NCBI GenBank assembly: GCA_902651635.1
Contig: CACRSC010000472.1
Span: forward strand, 279,047 to 343,046
Reading direction: 5' to 3'
DNA length: 64,000 nucleotides
From: Mastigamoeba balamuthi
Lineage: Eukaryota; Evosea; Mastigamoebida; Mastigamoebidae
The notes under the pieces are model-generated. The model made no database searches and had not been told where the DNA came from. It worked only from the letters and a program-made list of their open reading frames with translations. A program made the position numbers and the translations under genes. Below are positions 21,856 to 31,837 of this stretch, piece by piece. The stretch's first letter is position 1. The number at the start of each line of letters is the position of its first letter.

Positions 21856-24721
21856 ATGGTAACGCGAGCCACCGCAGTCCTGCTCCTGCTGTGCGCAGCG
21901 CCGTTGGGCGTGCACTGCCAGGGCGGCGTCAACGAGTGTACTGGGCCCGGGTCCGAGGCGTACGACATAGACATGATCGACGACCCCGACTCGAAGTTGT
22001 CGGCGCCCACCTTCTATGCCAGCACCACTCCCCCACAGCCACTCTGCGGGGCGGCTGGTACATTTCACCATTTCCGTACGGTGTTACCCACGGGCCACCA
22101 CACCGCGCAGGGATATACAGCATACAGTGGGTGCAGCTGTTCACGCCGCCGCGGGTGCCGTGGAGATTCACGCGCGTGTGCGTCGCCCTCGCGCTGAAAA
22201 AGAACCCGAAGAACATGTCGGAGCCCTACACGATCCAGGTGCATGGCGTCGTGTCGGTGTTCCCCGTCAGGGTCCACATCGAGTGGCCCGAGCTCGACCC
22301 CGGAGAGCGGCTGTCTTCGGTGGGGTTCACCACGCAGGTCACCTACACACCGAGGCCCACGAACATCCAGAGGCGGAACACCTCCACCATCGACTACAAG
22401 TGGGTCACGATCGACGTCGAGAGTAGAGGCGTTCCGCTCGGTGAGCGATGCCTCGCGCTTCCCCCGCTCTTCAGCGAATTTCTCACCGGTGGATCATTTT
22501 TCCGGGCTTGATTTTGGACGCAGTTGCGTGGGAGCAGGGAGTGTATGTGGGCGTGCAGTGGTGGACGTGCGGGGTCGGGCTGTCGCTGGTCGCCGTACAG
22601 AGACCGGATAGAAAGGGTCGCCTCAACTCGAAGAACTCCGGCTCGTGGTACCCCCCAGATGACATCGACGCCGTGGGCATTCGAGCAGTGGGCCGCAACC
22701 ACTGTACGTCCCCGCTCAAGCCACCTAAGGAGTCACACATTTCCCTGCTCGGGCAGCTGGCGTACCCCCCGTGTGGTCGTGCAACAAGAGCAAGTACAAC
22801 GACGGGGTGTGCGACTGCGGGTGCGGCACGGGCGACATCGACTGCAGCAGGAACTTTGACAAGGTCATCGGCTGCAACCCCGGCGAGACCTGCGACCAGT
22901 CGGGCAGATGCATTAGTGCGTATCGAAATCAACGGGAGTATGGATGTTCGCTGAAATGAGCAACCGCAGAGCTGGACTGGAGCAAAGGCCCGTGCACAGC
23001 AGCCAACTACTGGCACTACGACGGGTGTCAGTGCGACTGTGGAACAGTTCCAGATCCCGACTGTTACGACCTCAACGCTCAGCTATCAGCATGTTCTACT
23101 AAGCGGACGGCACCAGTGTGCAACTACAATTACTACAACTGGTCCACCTCCTGCGACGGTGCCAATTGAGTGGTAAAAGAAGCGCTGACCACAGCCGCAG
23201 AGCTCTGGACATGCGATCCGAGGAGATTCAATGATACCAAGATCTGCGACTGCAACTGCGGAGCGCCAGACCCTGACTGCGAGAACAAGAACTTGAACAC
23301 GACATGCCCGGGAAACGTTCTATGCTACAACGGCCATTGCTCTGGTTCTATAATCACAGCGACACCTTATAGTCTTACCACTCTCAATGCCAGCCCCGAG
23401 AACTTGGACGTGCCCCCTAGGGTGGTACAAAGCCAAGGACGGTTGCGACTGCGATTGCAACGCATACGACCCTGACTGTGACCTGAGCGGAGCTCAGGCG
23501 TCGGGGTGCCGGACTGGCCAGGTGTGTGACTACAATGGCCACTGCACCTCTTCGGGTAGGTCCTGCCATAGATGTGTCCAGACTGACAAGGTTGCAGGAT
23601 GTGGGAACAACAGGGCAGAAGGGTGGACGAGCCCCAAGGAGGAGTGCGACGGCGGCGAGGGATGCACACAATGCAAGTGCGACAATGGCTTCTACGCCAA
23701 GAACCCGCTCCGGTCTGACTGCGAACCACGTGCGACACATCAAGGGTTTGTGCTCATTTTGACAAGACTTCCCGATACGCAGACTGCGGTGATGGTATTG
23801 TGATGCAGAAGGAGGAGTGCGATGGTGGTGATTTCTGTAACAATTGCACATGCTCCCCTGGATACTCGCCGTACCCTATTGGGCAGAGAAAGCAGGGATG
23901 CATAGGTCAGAACCCTTCTGGCCTGAATTGGCGCCGCTCATCCATCCAAAATAGGTTGTGGAAACGGGTACGTTGACACAGATCACAACGAGAGCTGCGA
24001 CGGTGGTGACGGCTGCGACAAGAACACGTGCCAGTGCAGTGAGGGATTCGCGGCCCTCATCCCGCCGCAGCAGTACTGCCGTGCAATCCCTGTCGAGTCA
24101 AACCGGAAGAAGGTCATCATCGGCAGTAGTGTGGGCAGCGTCGCTGGGGCAATACTTGTGGCTTCTGTGATAAGTGCACTGGTCTATGCGTTCGTTAAGT
24201 TTGTTCAATTCTCTTGGACTAACATCTTTCGACAGGAAAAAGGTAAAGAACGGACCACGGAAGCTCAATGTGCCAATCGAGATCAACAACAGTCTCCCGT
24301 CTTTTGCTCCAGTCTCGATTGGGATGTCGTTCGATCAGAGTGATGGCAGTGGAAGCCTCGTCGCAGGTGCAACCACTTGGTTTTTTCCTGTTGGAGAGCT
24401 TATTTTTCATTGTCAGGTTCGCCTGGTAGCGCGCCTTCGTACATACAGCCATCTACGAACCACTCTCTTTCTCATGCTGTGGCCTCGCCGAGCTCTGCCA
24501 ATTTTTCTCCCAACGTAGCGGGAACGCCGGTGGCTGGCACGGGGTCGGGAACGGCGTCAGGAGCCAAACAGTCAAGCTCGGGGTCGGCAGATATGACCCA
24601 GGTAATCCCGCCTATCTCTGTACACAGCCTCGCTCTAGACCCCTCGCTTGGGGAGACCGTCTCGATTGATCGGCTGCCCGTCAACGGCTCGCTCACAGTG
24701 CCTGAACTCAAGCCAGAATGA
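21856..24721 (+). CDS. cysteine-rich modular transmembrane receptor, copy 2
   Basis: Paralogue of the preceding gene with the same twelve-exon plan: introns 22058-22110, 22441-22523, 22704-22756, 22916-22969, 23159-23200, 23345-23393, 23556-23597, 23730-23782, 23906-23954, 24190-24235 and 24367-24416, leaving 764 codons (763 residues). All eleven intron positions and phases match copy 1 although lengths differ, which supports both models. Signal peptide (AVLLLLCAAPLGVHC), unknown N-terminal domain with QWVQLFTPP and VGVQWWTCG, seven Cys-rich modules, membrane helix (AGAILVASVISALVYA), cytoplasmic tail with the shared motif GPRKLNVP and a Ser/Thr-rich end (QSSSGSADMTQVIPP). Two introns are only 42 bp. 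Probably a surface receptor acting in the same process as copy 1. Confidence 0.85.
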
Positions 24722-24838
24722 AATTTGTAGGACATTCACAAATTGCTCGTTAAATTGAGGATCCACTCCTTGTGCTTTCCACAGTTTGCCCTGCCCCACT
24801 TTTTCTGGCTACCGACACTGAGGCCCGAATAAGTCGCA

Positions 24839-24842
24839 CACG

Positions 24843-24876
<34 letters not shown>
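24839..24876. repeat. (CA)n microsatellite
   Basis: A nearly pure CA dinucleotide run (CACACGCACGCACACACA...) between the receptor copy 2 and copy F. A simple repeat prone to length change; no function implied. Confidence 0.9.
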
Positions 24877-24877
<1 letters not shown>

Positions 24878-25198
24878 ATGTCCTGGATGCCAGCGTGTTT
24901 CGCGACTCCCTCTGAGGGGCGCAGTAGGGTGATAACACCTATGGCACATGAACAAGGTGCGATCTTGGCCTCCATCGCACTCTTCCGAGCCCCTCAACGC
25001 GCAGGTACAGGCCGGCGAGCAGGAAAAGCACAGAATCGACCGCTGCCCATGACAGAGGCATCGCAGTGCGTGGCGAGCACAAGGGTGCACTGGGGTTACC
25101 GCAGTATTTCGTTGCCATAATGGGGTTAAAGTGGAAAAGACCTGGGCCCCTTTGTTCACTGTGTTCCTGGAGAACCACATTGGACCATCGAGCAGCTG

Positions 25199-28100
25199 CT
25201 ACTTGCTCGTCAAAATGGGCGCGTAATTGCAGCGGTGGCGGTTCCGCATCACTAACATCGCCACTGCCAGGGCGACGACAACCACGACGGCACAGCTCAC
25301 TGATATGGCGATGACGGTCGCTCTTTGGCTCACGATGCGCTCCCTCGTCTCGACCAGCAGAACCAATGACGCGCGCTGGCCCCTGTTGTCGCTGACCACC
25401 ACCGTGATGTTTCTCAGCCTATTCGATGTTGGGCGGAACGTCATGCTCCGCAGAACCTCTGTCAGCATGGCCGAGTTCTTGTAGTAGGTCGTGAAATTCG
25501 ACCCGTGATCTTTGCGTTCGTCTCCGAAAGCGACGCCGTCGACCTCGACGTTGAAGGTGACGGTCCCCTGGAAGAAGCCTGATCCGGGAGAGAGTACGGC
25601 GACCCTGGGCAAAGCGCAGTCCGACCCGACGGTACATGCGAGCAGAGTGTTGTTGACAGCGAGGCTCAGCGACTGGGCGATCTCGATGGTCCACTGCTGC
25701 GACACGTGCACATATCTCTGGTTTCTGGCCTTGGCGCTTGCCTGCATCGTCCCGACGTTGCAGCGGTCCATCTTGCTGTGGAACGACCGAGTGGTGACGT
25801 CGTACTGGAGCCAAGACGGCTGCACGTCGTACACGAGGAGAACCTCGCCGTCGGGCTGCGTGAACACATCGTGGGGAAGCCGGAACCTGTACTCTATGTC
25901 CACTGTGGCTCTGCAGCACTCCTCGGTGCTGCTAACATTGGGTCCTGCGTCTGGCTCGTAGCCGCCCTTGATCGCGTAGGCCATGCCAATCCCGCGTATG
26001 TTTGGCAACCCGATAAGCAATGCGGGTGTGCCAGAGGGGGTCCGGTGATTCACTGAACCCAGAGAGCTGCCAAGTAGCGACCACTTCATAGCAGTTATAG
26101 CGAACCCGCGGGTCTCCAGGACCCCCAGTGCACGAGACTGGGCCACGACTGGCGGCTTCCGAACAGGACGAAAACCGTGTCGGAGTCCGGGGCACCCAGA
26201 GCGATGTCGCCAACACCGTCTCTGTTAAAGTCTCCGGCACTCGACACGACGGACCCTGCGCTGGCCATGTGCTGCAGGAGCTCGACGCGGGTCCCGCCTC
26301 CCGTGGAGGAGAGCAAACGGAGGTCGATGACCGCCGGCCATGGGTGGCTGCTCCCGAACACAATGTACGCCCTGGCGGTGCTGGCGCCAGTCCCCATGCA
26401 GCCGATCACCAGGTCCGTCACGTTGTCCCCGTTGAAGTCCCCGGCGCTGCTCAGCGACCAGCCCAGGCGGTCACCCTCGGCTTCGCCCTGGATCACGAAC
26501 CCGTTCTTGCCGTCCAGCGACGACACGTCCATGCTCGACTGGTTGGCGTTGCTGCCCGAGCCGAAGAGCACGAACACGAGGCCGGCGCCGCTTCCTGGAG
26601 CCCCGATGGCCAGGTCTGCAATGCCGTCGCCGTTGATGTCAACGCTTGCCAGAGAAGTGCCCAGATCCGAACCGGCGAAGCTCTGCGCTGTCACTTGGAA
26701 GCCGTTTTGGCCTGACAGCTGGGACAGCGGGAACTCGAGCCCCAGCCCAGAGGCATTTCCATAGACCACGTAGGCCACCTCGAGTGATGACACGCCGATG
26801 GCCACCTCGGAGACCCCGTCGCCGTTGATGTCTCCCAGAGAGGTGAGCGCGATGCCCGTGGCATTTCCCAAGTCGCCAGTGATGGTCGAGGCAATCGTCT
26901 CGTTGGGGACCTCGAGGTCCACTGCGGGCATCTCAGACCTCCAGTACCACGTGGGCGAGCCGTAGACAACATGCACCTGACCCTCGCCGGCATCCGAGGC
27001 AATCAAGAAGTCCGACAGGCCATCTCCGTTGACGTCGCCACCACCCGCGACGGCAGATCCACAACGCGCGCCGGGCGTGGAGCAGCGGAAGTCCAGTGAC
27101 CACTTGATGGGATAGGATATCGGGGCATCCACCGTACCGCTGATCAGGAACGCGCTTCCAGAGCGCCCGGGGTCTCTGCCAGGCGACCCCACCAGAAAGT
27201 CGTCCAGGCTGTCCTCGTTGACGTCACCCACGCAGCTGATGGACTGGCCCAGCGTGTAGCCCAGAGGGACCGAGTTAACAGAAACCGATGACAGGCTGTC
27301 GACCTCGAAAGAGCCCGTTCGATTGAGGCCGCCGAGGATGACGTAGTTGGAACCACGGGAGGTCTCACTGACACCCATGCTGCCGAGAAGCAGGTCCGGC
27401 ACAGCGTCGCCGTTGAGGTCGCCCGAGCTGGGTATGAATTTTCTGTTGCTGAAGGGCGGGGCAGTCACGGAGAACCCTCTGCCCTGGCTGCACCACTCCC
27501 GCAGCTCGATTCTGCGCAGCCACGCACCCCGCACCCCGTACACGACAGAGCAAAGAGGCCCTGAGTACGAGTCTTGGCATACAGCGAAGTCGGGAACCCC
27601 ATCGCTGTTGATGTCGCCGACCGCGGCGCCCCTGTATGAGTTGTAGTAGATGGACTCCGAGTCGGAGTCGCCCTGCAGTAGAACGCTCTCGCTGGAGAGG
27701 TCCACATGCGTCCAGGCACCTGCTGTACCGAGCACGAGGTGGCACAGCATCACCCCCTCAGAGCGCGACGTGGTGGCGAACACCAGCAGGTCGCCCACAG
27801 AGTCACCATTGACGTCACCCGCACCGGCCACCGATACGCCGGCAAGGCTCTGGCCCGTGGCGCCCACGATGTCGGTGGTGTTGGCCGTGCTGTCGGGGAC
27901 CACCAGCCGGGGGAACACCGCACGGCCCATGATCAGCGTCACGCGCCCCCTGTCGTTGTCGCTGTGCATGTCGCCCAGGGCCAAGTCGTCCACGCTGTCG
28001 CCGTTGACGTCGCCGACGCCATCGAGGGTGGCCCACTGCTCGGCGGCCACCGCGAAGCCGTTGAAGTCCGCAGCCGAGGCGTTCACCAGGGCCGGCGTGG

Positions 28101-28795
28101 CGCTCCCGAAGACGACGACCTTGTCCACCGCCACGTCTGCGAGCCCGTCGCCGTTGACGTCCCCGATGGCCGACACCTTGTTTGTGCCTCTGGTGCCGAC
28201 TATCGCGAACCCGTCCTCTGCGGAGATGTTCACGCCGACCACGCCCTGCATGAATAAGCCATTCAGTTGCTGTGTTTCGTCTTTCTCGGCGTTGGAATTA
28301 TGAAAAACGACGAACTTTGGGCCACGTGGCACGGTTCCTGCGACCGAAGAGGACGATCGACAGCCGCCCGCTCTCGCTGAAGGCCACGTCATCGATGCCG
28401 TCGCCGTTGACGTCGCCGGCGACCACTACCACAGGCCACTGCCGGAGCCAGCTGTCGCTGTCGCATCTGTGGCCTGCGACGACGACGACGCCTCTGCCGT
28501 CAGCGAGCGCCCCGTCGACGTCGCCGACGCCACGCACGCCGAGCGACGCGTTCAGCGGGCCGAAGACGATCCAGAACACGCAGGAGTCGGTCCCGAGGAC
28601 GGCGTCTGGGTGGCCGTCGCCGTCGACGTCGCCTGTGCTGGCGTCGGTGCCCGTGGTGACGACGACGGAGGACGTGTCGACGACGGGCATGCCCATGGGG
28701 CGCGCGATCTGGGTGACACGCACGTCGGGCCACACGGCGCCCGACGACATGGCCATGGGCAGCCACGAAGCCAGAAGGAGCAGAGGCATACGCAT
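25199..28795 (-). pseudogene. integrin-alpha-like FG-GAP receptor, copy F, with a frameshift
   Basis: Start at 28795 (MRMPLLLLASW), exon 1 to 28316, intron 28315-28246 (70 bp), then the frame runs to about 26095 where it ends prematurely in WRPAGSL. The correct continuation (TRGFAITA... to the TAG at 25199) is in another frame. Comparison with copies A and C puts the break at a run of five C (plus strand 26122-26126) where copy C has six: one base is missing. All other features are intact: signal peptide, FG-GAP blades with calcium loops, CADG-like region, membrane helix, tail RNRHRCNYAPI. It is either a very young pseudogene, a secreted truncated form, or a homopolymer sequencing error in a functional gene. 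Confidence 0.8.
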
Positions 28796-28995
28796 GGGTG
28801 CTTGCTGTTGTGCTGCTGAGTGTGCTTTGACTGTGGTTGTGCCAGGTGTGGGGATCGGTGATTCTGGGCACACCTGCTGCCTGAGCTGGCACCGAGCCCC
28901 AGGAAATCGGCTGGTGTGCTGCCCGATTGGTGACGTATAGATACTTCATAGAGAGAGATCCCTGATATTTGTGACGCCCCATTTTTCCCCACCGC
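28796..28995. promoter_or_regulatory. divergent promoter region
   Basis: Two hundred bases between the start of copy F (minus) and the TcdA-type gene (plus). It shares GGTGTGGGGATC..TGATTCT and GAGCTGGC.CCGAGCCCCAGGA with the region upstream of copy C, marking the block duplication. Probably serves both genes. Confidence 0.5.
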
Positions 28996-30758
28996 ATGGC
29001 GTCGACTGCGCAGGCGATCATCGCGGGCGTTGCTGCCGGCGCGGCCCTGGGCGTCTCCGCCTGCCTCGCCTTCACCGAGTGGCGCAGGCGAAGCACCGCT
29101 CCCGCGCGAGCTGTGCCCAACGCCCTCGACTTCAGCGAGCACTGCGAGCGCACAAAGGCATGTTGCCACCCTGCTCTCCCCGAGACTCCGATGCCCCTGT
29201 TCCCCCCACCCAGCTGTGCTGCTGCGCATCCGCCCTTCAAAGAACCGACAAAGACCCGGTGGGCCTCTGGCTGGAGCGGCGCTGCAGCTGCTCGTCCCAG
29301 CAGCGCCTTTCAGGACACGTGTCGGCTTGTTGTTGCCTGTGCTGGGTGCAGTGCCGCGTCATTGATCTCTGCTGATGTTCACTCGGGGAGCTTGTGACTC
29401 GTTGTTTATCTTGTTCACGCAGCCCTCTGACGTTTGCTGTTTGTCCGGCAGTTGTTCTTCGGGGAGGAGAGGTTCCGGCGTATCAGGGAGGCGTTTGTGG
29501 TGGTGGTGGGCGTCGGGGGCGTGGGCTCCATGGCCGCCGTCGCGATGGCCAGGACCGGCGTCCGCAAGATCCGCCTCGTCGACTCGGACATCGTCACCCT
29601 CTCCAGCCTCAACCGCAACTCCGCTGCCACCCGCTCCGACGTCGGCAAGCCCAAGGTCCGCGGGTTTCCGCCGCGTCTCGCTGCCCGGCCGTCGTGTCTC
29701 ACGACGCCTCTCGGCGTGCGCAGGTCCTGGCGCTCGCCGAGCGCATACGGGAGATCGTGCCCGAGGTGTCGGTGGAGACGGAGCAGGCGTTCTTCACGGC
29801 GGCCGAGGCCGAGAGGCTCGTGCTGGCGGGCAGCCCCAGCGTGGTCCTCGACTGCATCGACGACTCCAAGACCAAGGTCGAGCTCCTGCACTTCTGCCAC
29901 TCGCGCGGCATCCGCGTCGTCTCCTCCTTCGGCGTCGGCGCCTGCATCGACCCCTCCAAGATCAAGGTGCGCCGGCGCCGCTCTCCGCTCCGATTACGCC
30001 CGCGGATTCAATTGAATTTGTGCCCCCTCCGCCCGCGCGCTGTTTTTCCGCAGGCGCTCGACATCAGCGACACGTACGCGTGCCCGCTGGGCCGGCGCAT
30101 CCGCAAGGCCCTGGCGAAGCTCGGCGTGACGACGGGCATCCCGTGCGTCTTCTCGACCGAGGTGGACCGCCGCGAGCTCGCGCAGCTGACGCCCGAGGAG
30201 CACGCGCGCCTCGAGTCGCAGCCGTAGCCGCAGCAGCCGCACGCCGCGCGCCTGCGTGCCATCCCGAGCTTCATGCCCGTGCCCGCGGTCGCGGGCCTCT
30301 GCGTGGCCGACGTGGCGCTGTGCATCCTCGCGGGGCTGCCGCACGTCTTCGCGGGCGACGCGCAGCAGACGCCCAGCAGGGCGGCGGCGGCCACGCGGGA
30401 CAGCGAGGACCCGGCGTTCGGCGCGGGCCACGCCAAGCGGGTGCTCTCGAGCCTCGTCTGGCGCGAGACCAAGCGCAGCCCCGAGCGGGGCGCCGCCGCC
30501 CGCGAGGCGCTGAGCGAGGAGAGCGTGCTGTACGCCGTGCGCGACGTGTGGGGCTGCAGGAGCGCGCTGTCGGGGCGCGAGCTGAAGCCCAAGGAGGTCG
30601 TGCTGGCGCTCTACGACGCCGAGGCGCCCGCGTCGCGCGCCAACGTGGTGGTCGTGGCCAAGGACGAGCTCGAGGCGCTCGAGCACCGCGGCGAGCGCCC
30701 GCTGGACGAGGAGGTCGCCAGGCGCATCGCCGCGAAGCTCGCCGCACTAAACAACTAA
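28996..30758 (+). CDS. TCD: tRNA threonylcarbamoyladenosine dehydratase (E1/ThiF-like), interrupted by an in-frame TAG
   Basis: Exons 28996-29157, 29452-29655, 29724-29966 and 30054-30758. An N-terminal hydrophobic helix (IIAGVAAGAALGVSACLAF) fits the membrane-anchored fungal-type enzyme. ERTK|LFFGEERF precedes the nucleotide-binding loop GVGGVGS, then SSLNR, VLDCIDDSKTK and SSFGVGACIDP, the ThiF/E1-like fold that ATP-dependently cyclises t6A to ct6A at tRNA position 37. The C-terminal part (PVPAVAGLCVADV) is also family-like. A TAG at 30225-30227 (context QP-stop-PQQP) splits the protein in the linker between the two parts; without it the product would be 437 residues. TAG ends several other genes here, so it is not a sense codon. 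Intron 1 starts with GC (AAG|GCATGT). A nonsense allele, readthrough or sequence error are possible. Confidence 0.8.
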
Positions 30759-31099
30759 GCCTGGTGGCTAACAACACGGGGAACCTATACTTGCGCTGCA
30801 CTTGTACCCGAGGCCCTGTGCCGGTGTCATGGTGGCATCATCATGATGAATGATCACGGCATCGGTCATTTGCGACCTGTTGCGCGAGGGAGCCACAACT
30901 GTTCGGCAAATCAAATCACGGACAAGCTTAACTCCGATTACAAGGGGGAAAGGAGAGCCGATAAAGACTTCAGTACCTGTTGAATACCATTCCCGGTGTC
31001 AGAAATCTAATTGGCCCTTGGCACACTAAATGACCCCGAACGTGCACAGGGCGATAGCAGAAGTGCCTATTCAGAACCTCGCCCAGGGAACACCGAGGT

Positions 31100-31726
31100 G
31101 TGCTTGGATTCGCACCTGAGAGACGCTCACAGTTGACTTGCAGATCCAGCACGGGCTCGGGGAGAACGACCACCCTTTGCAGTGGTAGTGGTAATGGCAG
31201 TGGCAGGGGCGGCAGCAGTGACAGCGACGATGGTACACACAAGGACGGGAAGGGCGGTGCCTTCGTGCAGGAGCAGGGCAATAGCGCCCCTGCTAACGCA
31301 GGCAACAGAGAAGACGGCGACGGCAGAAGCGGTGGCGGCAGTGGCGACACCGAAGACGACGATGACGTGATGGAAGGTGGCATCAGGCCCGTGCTGACCT
31401 GCGAAGGGAGCTGGGGAGTGCTGAGCGAGTGGATTGCCAAGCTTCCTGTGGTGCCCATCGAGCCCGAGGAGTCGGACCAGCACGACACGGACGACGCAGA
31501 GATGCGCACTGACGACGATGTCCCGGAAGAAGGGACTGTCGACGAGCACAAAGATGGCAAGTACCCAGTGGGCCCACTGCCTCCTCAACTCATGGAAATG
31601 GGCCCTGAGGGCTGGTTGCACACCGCTCTGCGCTCGGCTCGTTGGCCGCTCCACTCCCGCCTCGTGGGAACAGACAAAACTCGGTGGGGTCCGTTGAAGT
31701 GCATCGGGACCAATCTGGCGTTCTAG
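31100..31726 (+). CDS. hypothetical acidic Ser/Gly-rich protein (start unresolved)
   Basis: An open frame of ~200 codons without an early ATG; a possible splice acceptor (GACTTGCAG) lies at about 31137. It has a Gly/Ser/Asp-rich low-complexity stretch, then a more ordered-looking part (VLTCEGSWGVLSEWIAKL) and ends FGTNLAF-like at a TAG. No family recognised. The composition resembles real low-complexity proteins of this genome, but coding status is uncertain. The region 30759-31100 before it shows nothing. Confidence 0.35.
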   Translation: MLGFAPERRSQLTCRSSTGSGRTTTLCSGSGNGSGRGGSSDSDDGTHKDGKGGAFVQEQGNSAPANAGNREDGDGRSGGGSGDTEDDDDVMEGGIRPVLTCEGSWGVLSEWIAKLPVVPIEPEESDQHDTDDAEMRTDDDVPEEGTVDEHKDGKYPVGPLPPQLMEMGPEGWLHTALRSARWPLHSRLVGTDKTRWGPLKCIGTNLAF

Positions 31727-31837
31727 ATTTGTGATCTCTGTGACTCACGCGGGGGGAAGAGATATTGTGAGTGTGTGACACACACCCCCCGCAGTGTTGT
31801 GCGCATCAGCAGCAGCAGCAGCCGCCCCCTTGCTTGC

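Noticed and set aside
24839-24876. Telomeric or CRISPR-like repeat
   Set aside because: It is a plain CA dinucleotide run with no spacer structure.
30225-30227. UAG reassigned to glutamine
   Set aside because: TAG is the conserved terminal codon of FG-GAP copies A, C and F and of the cyclin, at positions matching family ends, so it functions as stop here.
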